A stretch of DNA of 64,000 nucleotides from Paenibacillus sp. S150. Lineage in GTDB: Bacteria; Bacillota; Bacilli; Paenibacillales; Paenibacillaceae. Location of the stretch: contig NZ_JACBYI010000039.1 in the NCBI RefSeq assembly GCF_019352175.1, positions 1-64,000 on the forward strand, given 5' to 3'. Shown here piece by piece: positions 50,530-59,452 of the stretch. The translations under genes were made by a program, and so were the position numbers. Position 1 is the stretch's first letter, and the number at the start of each line of letters is the position of its first letter. Below the pieces are notes generated by a model, which worked only from the letters and a program-made list of their open reading frames with translations, was not told where the DNA came from and did not search any database.

Positions 50530-50886
50530 ATGAAGGGTAAAAGTGCCTTTGATTGCGCCGGATGCAGACGGGATGGCAGAATGAAGGGTAAAAGTGCCTT
50601 TGATTGCGCCGGATGCGGGCTAGGTGGCAGAATGAAGGGTAAAAGTGCCTTTGATTGCGCCGGATGCGGGCTAAATGGCAGAATGAAAGGTAAAAGTGCC
50701 TCTGATTGCGCCGGATGCGGGCTAGGTGGCAGAATGAAGGGTAAAAGTGCCTTTGATTGCGCCGGATGCGGGCTAGATGGCAGAATGAAGGGTAAAAGTG
50801 CCTCTGATTGCGCCGGATGCGGGCTAAATGGCAGAATGAAGGGTAAAAGTGCCTCTGATTGCGCCGGATGCGGGCTAGGTGGTATG
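50530..50886. repeat. 51-bp minisatellite, seven units (family member 2), in frame with the next gene
   Basis: Seven 51-base units begin at 50530, 50581, 50632, 50683, 50734, 50785 and 50836, each ATGAA(G/A)GGTAAAAGTGCCT followed by (T/C)TGATTGCGCCGGATGCGG and G(C)TAGGTGGCAG or close. In frame it reads MKGKSAFDCAGCGLGGR. The unit aligns with that of 35311-35832 over the AAGTGCCTTTGATT...GCCGG core, and has the same period and direction. Every unit starts with an in-frame ATG and the frame joins the VOC gene, but the only ribosome site is next to 50920. Confidence 0.9.
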
Positions 50887-50919
50887 GTAGTCTGGTCAGA
50901 CTTGAAGGAGGTTATGGGG

Positions 50920-51378
50920 ATGCCGGGATGGCTTGGGAATCATTTTGTTACACAGATTGGAATTTTGGTGAATGACATCGAGAAGGTCAGCGGGGCGTAT
51001 GCAGACTTCTTTGGACTGGATAAGCCGGAGATTATCGTTACCGATACGCCGGATATTGCCCGGACCCGGTATAACGGAGAAGCAACGGAGGCGCGGGCCA
51101 GGCTCGCTTTTTTTGACATGGGCTCCTTGCAGCTGGAACTGATCGAGCCGGATCATGAGCCGAGCACATGGCGCGATTATTTGAATGAGCATGGGGAAGG
51201 GCCGCATCATATTGCTTTTGTGACCGAAGGGATGCAGGAAAAGATCATGCTGCTCGAAGGCCAGGGGTTCCCGCTCCGGCAGCAGGGTGAGTATACGGGA
51301 GGACGTTATGCCTATATGGATACGTTCAAGGAGCTGAAGGTGCTCGTGGAGCTGCTGGAGAACGACAACAATGAATAG
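50920..51378 (+). CDS. VOC-family (glyoxalase/methylmalonyl-CoA epimerase-like) protein
   Basis: A 152-residue protein from ATG 50920, eight bases after AAGGAGG; ATG 50914 would be too close and the repeat-coded extension upstream lacks a ribosome site. Two beta-alpha-beta-beta-beta modules are seen: FVTQIGILVNDIEKVSGAYA with FFDMGSLQLELIEP, and GEGPHHIAFVTEG with YMDTFKELKVLVELLE. Metal ligands expected in VOC enzymes are represented by Gln in TQIGI, Glu in ELIEP, His in HHIAF and Glu near VELLE. The closest known architecture is methylmalonyl-CoA epimerase; substrate unknown. The SDR gene follows 26 bases later. Confidence 0.85.
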   Translation: MPGWLGNHFVTQIGILVNDIEKVSGAYADFFGLDKPEIIVTDTPDIARTRYNGEATEARARLAFFDMGSLQLELIEPDHEPSTWRDYLNEHGEGPHHIAFVTEGMQEKIMLLEGQGFPLRQQGEYTGGRYAYMDTFKELKVLVELLENDNNE

Positions 51379-51404
51379 ACATTTGTAATCAAGGAGTGGA
51401 TGAT

Positions 51405-52103
51405 ATGATTATTCTAATTACCGGTGCCGGACGGGGGCTGGGTGTGGAGCTGGCTGCCGAAGCGCTGCAACGGGGGCATGAAGTCATCGCCGGGGTCCGC
51501 CGGCCCGATCAGGCACAGGCGGAGCTGGCCCGGCTTATTGCCGCCTATGGGGACAAGCTGACCGTGGCCGCGCTGGATGTGACGGACGAAGAGGGAGTCG
51601 CGGCGCTGGCTGCAGAGCTGAAGGGGCAAGGCCGGACGCTCGGAGCCATCATCAATAATGCGGCTGTCCTGACCGCCCGGGACACACCGATTGAAGAGCT
51701 GGATCTGAAGGATATGCTGGCAACCATGGATATTAATCTGTACGGGCCGATGCGGGTGGTCAAGCATTTTCTGCCGCTGCTCGCCGGGCCGGAGCGTTCG
51801 ATCATCAACATCTCGTCGGAAGCGGGCAGCATCTCGAATGCCTATCCGGGCGACTATCCTTATGCCATCTCCAAAACGGCACTCAATATGTTCTCGCAGC
51901 AGCTGCATGTGTATGTGCAGGAGCGCGGCATACAGGTGCTCAGCGTGCATCCCGGCTGGATGCATACGGATATGGGCGGGGAAGAAGCCCCGACGAATCC
52001 GCGCCAAAGTGCAGAAGGCATTATCAGCCTGATTGAGCAGCGCCGCGCACCGGAAGGCCGCTTCAGATTCGTGGATTATACCGGCAAGGATATGGACATT
52101 TAG
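51405..52103 (+). CDS. Short-chain dehydrogenase/reductase (C-factor-like)
   Basis: A 232-residue Rossmann protein from ATG 51405 (AAGGAG 8 bases upstream). NAD(P) motif ITGAGRGLGVELA (TGxxxGxG) at about 5-17, NNAA at about 82-85, catalytic Ser-Tyr-Lys with ISSEAGS then YPYAISKTALNMF, and a C-terminal VHPGWMHTDMGG that resembles CsgA/C-factor-type SDRs. Substrate cannot be told. It likely forms an operon with the VOC gene. Confidence 0.92.
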   Translation: MIILITGAGRGLGVELAAEALQRGHEVIAGVRRPDQAQAELARLIAAYGDKLTVAALDVTDEEGVAALAAELKGQGRTLGAIINNAAVLTARDTPIEELDLKDMLATMDINLYGPMRVVKHFLPLLAGPERSIINISSEAGSISNAYPGDYPYAISKTALNMFSQQLHVYVQERGIQVLSVHPGWMHTDMGGEEAPTNPRQSAEGIISLIEQRRAPEGRFRFVDYTGKDMDI

Positions 52104-52115
52104 GTGAACCGAACA

Positions 52116-52172
52116 AACGTGGAGGCCCCGGCAAGGGAATGTGCTTGCCGGGGCCTCCACGTTTTATTTTGC
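52116..52172. terminator. Perfect 20-bp terminator hairpin after the SDR gene
   Basis: AACGTGGAGGCCCCGGCAAG (52116-52135) is exactly complementary to 52144-52163, with an 8-base loop, followed by TTATTTTG. It is the longest perfect stem in the window. Confidence 0.9.
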
Positions 52173-52305
52173 CTAATTCCCATTTAGTAATTACAAAAAC
52201 TCGCTAGTTTCCCCATGGAGGATGCAATCGCTTACCTATATAATGTGCCTAAGAACAGGATGGCCTGCCTATACGAATTAAAGAATGACAAGGGGAGATA
52301 TTACG

Positions 52306-55242
52306 ATGATACCAAATCGCGCGTTGGACAACACTGGAGCCGAAGCACCGGGAAGCCCGGGGGAAAAGGAACATTACGACTCCTTGCCTGCCAAGGAATT
52401 CACGCTTGTGAACCAGGGCAAGGCAGCCAAGATTTATGTGGACCCCAAGGGGAGGGATTATAGCGGCTTGCGCCGGGTGGCAGAGTCCTTTGCTTCAGAT
52501 ATAGAAATGGTAACCGGAGCAGTGCCTGCGATTCTCACGCAATTGGAGCAGCCCGAGGGAACGGTTGTCATCGCCGGATCAATCGGCAGCAATGCGTTTA
52601 TCGATGCCTTGATAGCGGAGGGAGCCCTGGATGTATCCTCTATTCAAGGCAAGAGGGAATGCTACCTGATCCAGGCCGTTGCACGTCCGGCTGCGGGAGT
52701 GGACCAGGCGCTTGTCATTGCCGGAAGCGATAAGCTGGGGACAATCTACGGCATCTATTCGGTCTCCTCATTCATCGGGGTCAGTCCTTGGGTATACTGG
52801 GCGGATGTTGTCCCCGAACGGACCCCGACCCTGAGGATTCCCGAAAGCCGGTTGAATACCGTCTCCCGGGAACCCTCCGTGAAATACAGGGGAATCTTCC
52901 TGAATGACGATTGGCCGTCTCTGGGCTCTTGGGTGACCCATGCCTTCGGCGACTTCAACGAAGACTTTTATGACAAGGTATTCCAGCTGCTCTTAAGGTT
53001 GAAGGGGAACTATTTATGGCCGGCTATGTGGAGCGCCGAATTCAGCCTGAACGGCAAAAGCAGCCCCATTGCCAACGCCAGGCTTGCCGAGGAATACGGC
53101 ATCGTTATGGGGACCTCGCATCATGAGCCGCTGTTCCGGGCAGGCAGTGAATGGCAGAAGGTTTACAGGCAGTATGGAACAAGCAGCCTGTGGGATTTTG
53201 CCCGGAACAAACGGGCCATCACGGATTTCTGGGAAGATGGAGTCAAGCGCAATAAGGAATTCCGTAATCTGATTACACTTGGCATGCGGGGAGAGAGCGA
53301 TTCTGCGCTGGAGGGCTCCGACCGGGAAAATATTGAGCTTTTGAAGGAGATTATCCTTACGCAAAAGGCTCTGTTGAAGAAGTACAATCTGGAGCAAGCG
53401 CCTCAAGTCCTGGCCGTGTATAAGGAGGTGGAGAAATATTGGTACGGTACGGATGAGGTGGAGGGCCTCAAGGACTGGGAGGCTCTGAGGGATGTGACGA
53501 TTCTGCTCTCAGATGACAACTTTGGCAATCTCCGCAAAATCCCGGCGGCGCATCAGCAGAACCGTAGCGCAGGCTGGGGGATGTACTACCATTTTGACTA
53601 CCACGGCGGCCCTTTTTCCTATGAGTGGGTGAATACCGTTCCGCTGGAGAAGGTCTGGGAGCAAATGTCCATGGCGTTCGATTACGGCATCCGTGAGGTA
53701 TGGGTTGTCAATGTCGGGGATCTGAAGCCTATGGAGCTGCCGATATCGTACTTCATGGATCTGGCCTATGACTTCGATGCATGGGGAACCGGAGCAGAAA
53801 ACCGGACTAAGGAGTACACCCAAAGATGGGTGGAGCAGCAGTTCGGACCGGGCCTGGACAAAGAGGCCGCACTGGGAATAGCGAAGCTGTTGTCGGATTA
53901 CACCCGGATGAACGGCCGGCGCAAGCCGGAAATTGTAAGGCCGGCCACCTTCAGTCTTCTTCATCATCATGAAGCACAGAGAGTTCTGCAGCAAGCGGTT
54001 GAAATCGAAAATGCGGCGGATGCGCTGCAGGCGCTGATTCCGGAGACGCATATGGATGCCTGCTATCAGCTCGTCTATTACCCCGCTGTCGCGTCGGCCA
54101 ATGTGGTCCAAATGCAGATTTATGCAGGACTGAACAGCCTGTATGCTGAACGGGGCAGTATGCTGGCCAACACCTATGCGAAGCTGACAACCGAAGCGAT
54201 TGAGAAGGACAAGCGGCTGGAGCTGAAATATAATACCGGAATCTCGGGAGCGAAATGGAAGGGCATGATGAGCTCCGCCCATGTAGGGTATGTCCAGTGG
54301 GATGCGGAAGGCTGGAAGTACCCGGAGGTGCGCTACGTCTCTCCTGCCAAGGGTCCGCGGATGATTGTCGACGTGGAGGGGACGGAGCAGGGGTATATGT
54401 CCGGCACAGCCCGCCTTCCGGTATTTACCAATCTGCAGCAAGAGGCGTATAACATTACTATCAGCAACGGCGGCGAGGCAGGCTTTGAGTACCAGGCGGA
54501 GCGCAGCGCGGACTGGATTCTGATTAAGCAGCGCAAGGGCTGGATAGACACGGGTGTGACAATTGAGGTTTCTGTGGACTGGGAAAAAGCTGCGGGAGCA
54601 TCATCCGGCCTGATTACCCTCTCGGGTGCCGGAGGTACCGTGAACATAGAAGCGGCGGTGGAGTGGACCGATCTTCAGAATGTGCCGCCGATGACCTTCA
54701 TTGAAACGCATCATGCAGTATCCATTGAGGCAGAGCATGCGCTGAACCGCGTGTCAAGAGCCGGAGTCGAGTGGAGAATAATTGAGAACTACGGACGCAC
54801 CTTATCTTCGGTTAAAATGTTTCCGGACGGTGCAGCCTTTGCCAGTCCCGGGCATGCGCCATATCTGGAGTACCGGCTTCTGGTGCGGCAGGACGGAGAG
54901 TATACCTTGACCGCCTATATTGCGCCGACGAACCGGCTGTCACCGGGCGGCGGATTGAAATATGCGGCAGGCTTTGACCATGAAGCGCCGGTGGTGGCGG
55001 ACGCGCTGCCAGCGGGCTATGTGGGCGGCGATCATGATAATGAACCGTGGTGCCGCGCCGTTATCGATAATATTCATACCCCGGCCACCCGTCATACTCT
55101 GGAAAAAGGGCTGCATACGCTCCGTTTTTACGGGCTTGATGCCGGGCTGGTGCTGCAAAAGCTGGTGCTGTCCGCTGTCCCGCTGCCCTATTCTTACCTG
55201 GGTCCGGAGGAAAGCTTCAATACGGGACAGGCCGGGCGTTAA
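52306..55242 (+). CDS. Xylan alpha-1,2-glucuronidase (GH115)
   Basis: A 978-residue protein from ATG 52306, nine bases after AAGGGGA; an ATG 21 bases earlier lacks a site. The order follows GH115: an N-terminal alpha/beta domain (AAKIYVDPKGRDYSGLRRVA, IAGSDKLGTIYGIYSVSSFI), the barrel with SVKYRGIFLNDDWPSLGSW, FDKVFQLLLRLKGNYLWPAM-like YLWPAMWSAEFSLNG, GTSHHEPLFRAGSEW and GMYYHFDYHGGP, and a C-terminal beta region. GH115 removes (4-O-methyl)glucuronic acid from internal xylose of glucuronoxylan. No signal peptide is seen, so it works on imported acidic oligosaccharides, in line with the beta-glucuronidase and LplBC systems here. Confidence 0.9.
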   Translation: MIPNRALDNTGAEAPGSPGEKEHYDSLPAKEFTLVNQGKAAKIYVDPKGRDYSGLRRVAESFASDIEMVTGAVPAILTQLEQPEGTVVIAGSIGSNAFIDALIAEGALDVSSIQGKRECYLIQAVARPAAGVDQALVIAGSDKLGTIYGIYSVSSFIGVSPWVYWADVVPERTPTLRIPESRLNTVSREPSVKYRGIFLNDDWPSLGSWVTHAFGDFNEDFYDKVFQLLLRLKGNYLWPAMWSAEFSLNGKSSPIANARLAEEYGIVMGTSHHEPLFRAGSEWQKVYRQYGTSSLWDFARNKRAITDFWEDGVKRNKEFRNLITLGMRGESDSALEGSDRENIELLKEIILTQKALLKKYNLEQAPQVLAVYKEVEKYWYGTDEVEGLKDWEALRDVTILLSDDNFGNLRKIPAAHQQNRSAGWGMYYHFDYHGGPFSYEWVNTVPLEKVWEQMSMAFDYGIREVWVVNVGDLKPMELPISYFMDLAYDFDAWGTGAENRTKEYTQRWVEQQFGPGLDKEAALGIAKLLSDYTRMNGRRKPEIVRPATFSLLHHHEAQRVLQQAVEIENAADALQALIPETHMDACYQLVYYPAVASANVVQMQIYAGLNSLYAERGSMLANTYAKLTTEAIEKDKRLELKYNTGISGAKWKGMMSSAHVGYVQWDAEGWKYPEVRYVSPAKGPRMIVDVEGTEQGYMSGTARLPVFTNLQQEAYNITISNGGEAGFEYQAERSADWILIKQRKGWIDTGVTIEVSVDWEKAAGASSGLITLSGAGGTVNIEAAVEWTDLQNVPPMTFIETHHAVSIEAEHALNRVSRAGVEWRIIENYGRTLSSVKMFPDGAAFASPGHAPYLEYRLLVRQDGEYTLTAYIAPTNRLSPGGGLKYAAGFDHEAPVVADALPAGYVGGDHDNEPWCRAVIDNIHTPATRHTLEKGLHTLRFYGLDAGLVLQKLVLSAVPLPYSYLGPEESFNTGQAGR

Positions 55243-55265
55243 ATGCTCCGTCTGACGGGAAGCGG

Positions 55266-55300
55266 AAAGGATGCCCGGGCAGGTTCCGGGCATCCTTTAT
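55266..55300 (+). terminator. GH115 gene terminator
   Basis: AAAGGATGCCCGG (55266-55278) and CCGGGCATCCTTT (55286-55298) form a perfect 13-bp stem with a 7-base loop. Confidence 0.85.
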
Positions 55301-55302
55301 TC

Positions 55303-55397
55303 AAAGATAAGAATGTATATGTTTCACGCTATACATTAGCCTTATCTTTCCCGCTGAAACGGATACCGTCCATATAAGGACGGCGAAGCCGTTTCCA
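55303..55397. repeat. Compound palindromic element overlapping the 3' end of an AraC gene
   Basis: Two hairpins in a row. First AAAGATAAG (55303-55311) pairs with CTTATCTTT (55341-55349), with inner AATGTATA/TATACATT. Then GAAACGG...CCGTCC (55356-55371) pairs with GGACGG...CCGTTTC (55378-55395). Parts recur at 110-185 (TATATGTTTCACGCTATACA, CTTATCTTTCCCGCTGAAAC) and near 735-815 (GGACGGCGAAGCCGTTTCCA). The second hairpin and CTTGC lie inside the reading frame of the AraC gene at 55342 and replace its natural end. Confidence 0.7.
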
Positions 55398-56175
55398 CTT
55401 GCAGCGCGGATGACGGAGGATATCCCTTTATATTCTTGAATACATTGCTGAAATAGGCAACATCATGATAGCCGCAGTGCTCGGCCACTTCCGACACATT
55501 GAAGCCGCCTGCCGACAGAATCATCTCGGCGTTGTTCACCCGCACCTTGTTCATGAATTCTTTGCAGGTCGAGCCGGTGTTCTGCTTGAACAGCTTGCCC
55601 AGATATACGGGATTCAGGCCGACCCAAGCGGCCAGATCGCCAATCGTCACATCCTCCGAATAGTGATCCATGATATAGGCCATTACCTTATGGATTCTCG
55701 GATCAACCAGCGGCGTCTCCCGGTGGTGGGCGATGCTCAGCAAACGGTACACAATCAGCTGGAACAGCGCCCGGGCCTTCATCCGGTAGAATGGCTGTTT
55801 GCCCATCCAGACATGGGAGAACTCCCGTATATCCTCCAGAATCTCTTTGGTTCTCCAGTTCCTGGTTACAGTTGCAAAAGGAAGCTTGATATGATTGTCA
55901 GCGCCCTCCCAGAAGAAATTATACGCATATGAATGCATTGGCGCCTCCCTGAAGGTGCGGGCTTCCCGGACGCTGCCGGAAGGAGCGTAGAGCATGTCAC
56001 CCGCTTCTACGGTGAACTTATCGCCGTTAATAAAATAATCCGCTTTGCCTTCAAGGATGAACGTCAGATCATGGAAATCAATGCGGCTCCTCGCAATCTC
56101 CCAGTCCGGAAAGCATTTGCGGTCCACGAACAGAAAAATATTCGGAACCAAGTTCTCATATTTGCTAATGTCCAT
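55342..56175 (-). CDS. AraC-family regulator with repeat-derived C-terminal tail
   Basis: A 277-residue protein with an N-terminal cupin-like sensor (FILEGKADYFINGDKFTVEA) and a C-terminal double helix-turn-helix (VTIGDLAAWVGLNPVYLGKL, RVNNAEMILSAGGFNVSEVA, DVAYFSNVFKNIKGYPPS). The family normally ends a few residues after that last motif, but here about 19 residues (QVETASPSLYGRYPFQRER) encoded by the palindromic repeat are added before a stop. It is convergent with the GH115 gene, probably its activator. ATG 56175 has GGAGGAAG upstream. Confidence 0.85.
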   Translation of the reverse strand: MDISKYENLVPNIFLFVDRKCFPDWEIARSRIDFHDLTFILEGKADYFINGDKFTVEAGDMLYAPSGSVREARTFREAPMHSYAYNFFWEGADNHIKLPFATVTRNWRTKEILEDIREFSHVWMGKQPFYRMKARALFQLIVYRLLSIAHHRETPLVDPRIHKVMAYIMDHYSEDVTIGDLAAWVGLNPVYLGKLFKQNTGSTCKEFMNKVRVNNAEMILSAGGFNVSEVAEHCGYHDVAYFSNVFKNIKGYPPSSALQVETASPSLYGRYPFQRER

Positions 56176-56377
56176 TGCAGCGCTTCCTCCTCCCGGTACA
56201 TCATAGCATCATGAATTGGAATGATAAATAGCATACCCCCATTTTCCGGCACAAGCCTTAAATTTCTGTCCGCAATGAATTGAAGCAAAGTTCTCTCCCG
56301 TGTCCAGGATATGTAACTCTGTATTGAATATAAATGCGTATATCAAGCATTTTATTTATTGCAGAGAGGTGAAACAG

Positions 56378-57211
56378 TTGAAAAAACAGGCCCCGGCAGG
56401 CAGAAAAGGCAGCCCTTCCAAGACGGTTAAGGCAAAGCGGGCATCCGGACCGGCAGCGAAGGCCCGGGTTATCCGCTTTGCGGTGATCGGGGACAGTCAT
56501 GTGGGATACGGAAACAGCTCCGGTATTTTTAAGCATCTATTGTCCCAAGCGGTCCGCGGCATGGAACCGGGCTTTGTAATTTTCGGAGGGGATAATGTAC
56601 AGGCGGGAGCTGATCGCGGGAGCAATGCGGCAGCTTTTTACAAGGATTTCAAGGATACGGTGACAAGCACGCTGGGGAGTATTCCTTATAAAGCTTCGAT
56701 TGGCAACTGGGAGGCGGGCACCCGGACGTTGTTCACCAAATATTTGGGCGCTGCTGCCGGGCAAATGAACTTCCCGGGCACGCAGGGGAAGGTGAAGTAT
56801 GTGTGGCTCGATTGCGCATTGGGCCGGTTCAGTCCGGCCAGTCTGGCGCTGCTGAAGAAGCTGGATGACCAGCATTATTATGTGATTGGCTTTCATTGGC
56901 CGCTTAGGCTGGAAGGGATTACGGTGGAATCGAGCCATGTGCTGAGCCAGTCGGAAACCGTCAAGTTTTTCTCGGCAATTCCTTCAAGGGCAAGGGACAG
57001 GGTGCTGGCCATTTTTACGCATCATGGGCATTTATTCTACCGGAAGCTTGATCATATCTATCCGGGCTTCCCCACGACCAAGTTTTTTGTCTGCGGGTGC
57101 GCGGGAGATTATAAATGCAAGCAGACCGGGGACCGGGGTTATTACGATGCCGCTTTGACGATTAAAGGGAATCAAGCCGGCATTGAAGCGTTTGGGATAA
57201 AGGTTATGTAG
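56378..57211 (+). CDS. Calcineurin-like metallophosphoesterase
   Basis: From TTG 56378, seven bases after GAGAGGTG, this is a 277-residue protein; an ATG at 56300 lacks a site. A basic, Lys-rich N-terminus (about 1-30) precedes the phosphoesterase domain with GDSH (38-41), GGDN (70-73), GNWE in place of GNHE, FHWP, and FTHHGH. These supply the two-metal site. Asn-Trp in GNWE replaces the usual His, a change that could affect catalysis. No signal peptide. Substrate unknown. Confidence 0.75.
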   Translation: MKKQAPAGRKGSPSKTVKAKRASGPAAKARVIRFAVIGDSHVGYGNSSGIFKHLLSQAVRGMEPGFVIFGGDNVQAGADRGSNAAAFYKDFKDTVTSTLGSIPYKASIGNWEAGTRTLFTKYLGAAAGQMNFPGTQGKVKYVWLDCALGRFSPASLALLKKLDDQHYYVIGFHWPLRLEGITVESSHVLSQSETVKFFSAIPSRARDRVLAIFTHHGHLFYRKLDHIYPGFPTTKFFVCGCAGDYKCKQTGDRGYYDAALTIKGNQAGIEAFGIKVM

Positions 57212-57248
57212 GCCCACAGCAACACAATATAAGAATATAAGCAGCAGG

Positions 57249-57284
57249 CGTTCTTGGAGTATGCCGGGAGCGTCTTTTTGGGTT
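57249..57284 (+). terminator. Likely terminator after the phosphoesterase gene
   Basis: GGCGTTCTT and GGGAGCGTC pair with several G-T pairs around TGGAGTATGCC, followed by TTTTTGGG. It is a weaker stem than the others here. Confidence 0.5.
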
Positions 57285-57758
57285 TCTGTAAAGACTGAAC
57301 CTGGTACCATTGTTGAATGGCTGTACTTTCTGCAATAGAAAGCTCCTTATTCGGCGGCGGATCGTATTCTGCTGTATGGGGTGCAGCAGAATTCCTAAAC
57401 AGAGCTGAGCCGGACGGATTGCCAATAGAGCAGTGCAGTTATAGCTTCCAAATCCTTGCATAATCGGCATAAGCCGTCTTGCGCAGGATCAAAATAAGGC
57501 TGAATCCGGGCGGGGCGGGCCACCGGCTTGCGTACGGAATACAGTTTATTGCTGCGATAATTGTTTATTTGTCAGCTTCCCCTACATTGCTCAAGCCTTT
57601 CACTGCATTCCCCCAATCTATTTATCTGCTGAAAATGGTTTATTGTGCGGAGTCGTAATACTATGTAATACTTTGTGACATCGATAGCGCCGGAGTTAGG
57701 CAAAAAAAACATTCGATGATAATTTAAGTGACATTAAAAGGGGAAAGGTGATGAGAGA
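57285..57758. other. Upstream region of the second sugar ABC operon
   Basis: No gene seen in about 470 bases. The last 110 bases are AT-rich and include TAATACTATGTAATACTTTG (about 57657), a direct repeat that could be part of the promoter or regulator site of the operon, and a run AAAAAAAC. No clear -35/-10 pair was found. Confidence 0.4.
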
Positions 57759-59366
57759 ATGACAACAAGATGGTCGAAGAAATGGGCAAGCCCGGCAGTG
57801 GCGGTCGTATTAATTTCCTCTATGCTGTTATCCGCATGTTCTTCCAAGGAGGATGCGGCCAGCGGGAATGCGGCGTCGGAAGCCTCAAAGCCTGTTACAT
57901 TAAAAGTGGAGCTGTTCGACAGGGGGAACTCGCCCGCCGGTTACACCATTACCGACAGTTATTTGACGAGACTGGTGCAGGAGCGTTTCGGCGAGCCGAA
58001 CAATATCGATGTCCAGTTCGTGCCGGTGCCGCGTTCGGAGGAAATTCAAAAGCTGAATGTGCTGATGGCCAGTCAAAGCGAAGTGCCGGACATTGTATTC
58101 ACCTATGATTCGGGAACCTTCAACCGGTATGCGGAGCAAGGCGGGCTCACAGACCTTACTGAATTGCTGGATCAATATGCACCGGACCTCAAGACCTTTC
58201 TGGGCGAGGACACTTTAGCCTACGGACAATATAAAGGACAGCAATTCGCGCTTCCGGGCAGAAGACTTGTGCTTGGCAAGTATGCCGGATATGTCCGCCA
58301 GGATTGGCTCGACAAGCTGGGCTTGCCGGTGCCGCAGACCACCGAGGAGCTGTACACTACGCTCAAGGCCTTCAAAGACAAAGATCCTGGCGATACGGGC
58401 GGCAAGGTCATCCCGTTTGGCGTCAGTCTGGCGTCCGCCCAGTATGAACCGCTTCTCTGGTCCTTCATTGAGCCGCTTACTGAAGAGCAGCGGTATACAC
58501 TGACCCAGCAGCTTGGCTCCAATGATTATCCGGCCCTGCTTCCGGGCTTTAAGGAAGGTCTGGAATTCATGAACAAGCTGTACAATGAGGGCTTGATGAG
58601 CAAGGACTTCGGCCTGGATAAAGACAAAAAGCAGCTGTGGCAGAATTTGCAGAACGGTCTGCTCGGCTTCTATACAGAAGATGCCGGGGAGCTGTACTTC
58701 ACAGCCAATGGCGGTTACGAGAACCTGCAGGCCAATGTGCCGGGTGCCGTTATGACACCGGTTGATGCATTCACAAATTCGGAAGGCAAGCATGCCAAGC
58801 CGGCCTATGCGCCAAACGCAATGTATGTGATGATTCCAAAATCAAGCAAAAATGCGGAAGCAGCGCTGAAATATCTGAATTGGATGGCTTCGGATACGAA
58901 TCTGTTCGACATGCAGTACGGGGTGGAGAACGAGAACTATACCATGGTAGACGGTGTGCCTGTAGTCAAAGCGGATGCCACTCAGGAGGCTATGGACCGG
59001 ATTTACAACTTTGGCGACCTTGCCATCATCGTAAACGGTAAATTTGCCGGTGACGATGCCAAAAATGAGGCGGCGTACATTGCGCAGACCCCTGAAAAAT
59101 ACCAGGCGGATATGCGCAAATCGGTAGAAATCTCCAACACGGACAACATTCAGCCGGTGCGGTTCGATCATCCGATTGAAGCGGAAGCGAAGTATGGTAC
59201 GGCGCTGGCCGACAAGTTCCAGGAAATCATCGTCAAGATGACCATGATCAAGCCGGACCAGTTCGACAGCACCTACGATTCCATGATGAAAGATTATATG
59301 GCCAGCGGCGGCCAGGCGATTCTGGACGAACGCACCGCGGCATACAAGGAAATGGTTTCCAAATAA
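57759..59366 (+). CDS. Extracellular sugar-binding lipoprotein (LipO/family 1), second system
   Basis: A 535-residue lipoprotein with lipobox LSAC (Cys27) and an Ser/Ala linker. The body (YTITDSYLTRLVQERFGEPN, EVPDIVFTYDSGTFNRYAEQ, YAGYVRQDWLDKLGLPVPQT) matches large LipO-type receptors. GGGGAAAGG lies upstream. It differs considerably from the protein at 39585, so this system probably takes a different oligosaccharide. Confidence 0.9.
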   Translation: MTTRWSKKWASPAVAVVLISSMLLSACSSKEDAASGNAASEASKPVTLKVELFDRGNSPAGYTITDSYLTRLVQERFGEPNNIDVQFVPVPRSEEIQKLNVLMASQSEVPDIVFTYDSGTFNRYAEQGGLTDLTELLDQYAPDLKTFLGEDTLAYGQYKGQQFALPGRRLVLGKYAGYVRQDWLDKLGLPVPQTTEELYTTLKAFKDKDPGDTGGKVIPFGVSLASAQYEPLLWSFIEPLTEEQRYTLTQQLGSNDYPALLPGFKEGLEFMNKLYNEGLMSKDFGLDKDKKQLWQNLQNGLLGFYTEDAGELYFTANGGYENLQANVPGAVMTPVDAFTNSEGKHAKPAYAPNAMYVMIPKSSKNAEAALKYLNWMASDTNLFDMQYGVENENYTMVDGVPVVKADATQEAMDRIYNFGDLAIIVNGKFAGDDAKNEAAYIAQTPEKYQADMRKSVEISNTDNIQPVRFDHPIEAEAKYGTALADKFQEIIVKMTMIKPDQFDSTYDSMMKDYMASGGQAILDERTAAYKEMVSK

Positions 59367-59452
59367 AATGACGGCGGTGTTACGGTGGCGGGAGCCGGCT
59401 CCGGCTTCCCTGCCATCCGCTGCCGCAGGGCGGAAGAAGGAGAGTGAAGGCA

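Noticed and set aside
50530..50919. N-terminal extension of the VOC protein made of seven 17-residue repeats
   Set aside because: The only ribosome site, AAGGAGG, is placed for ATG 50920; the extension lacks any start signal. Kept as a finding rather than as coding.
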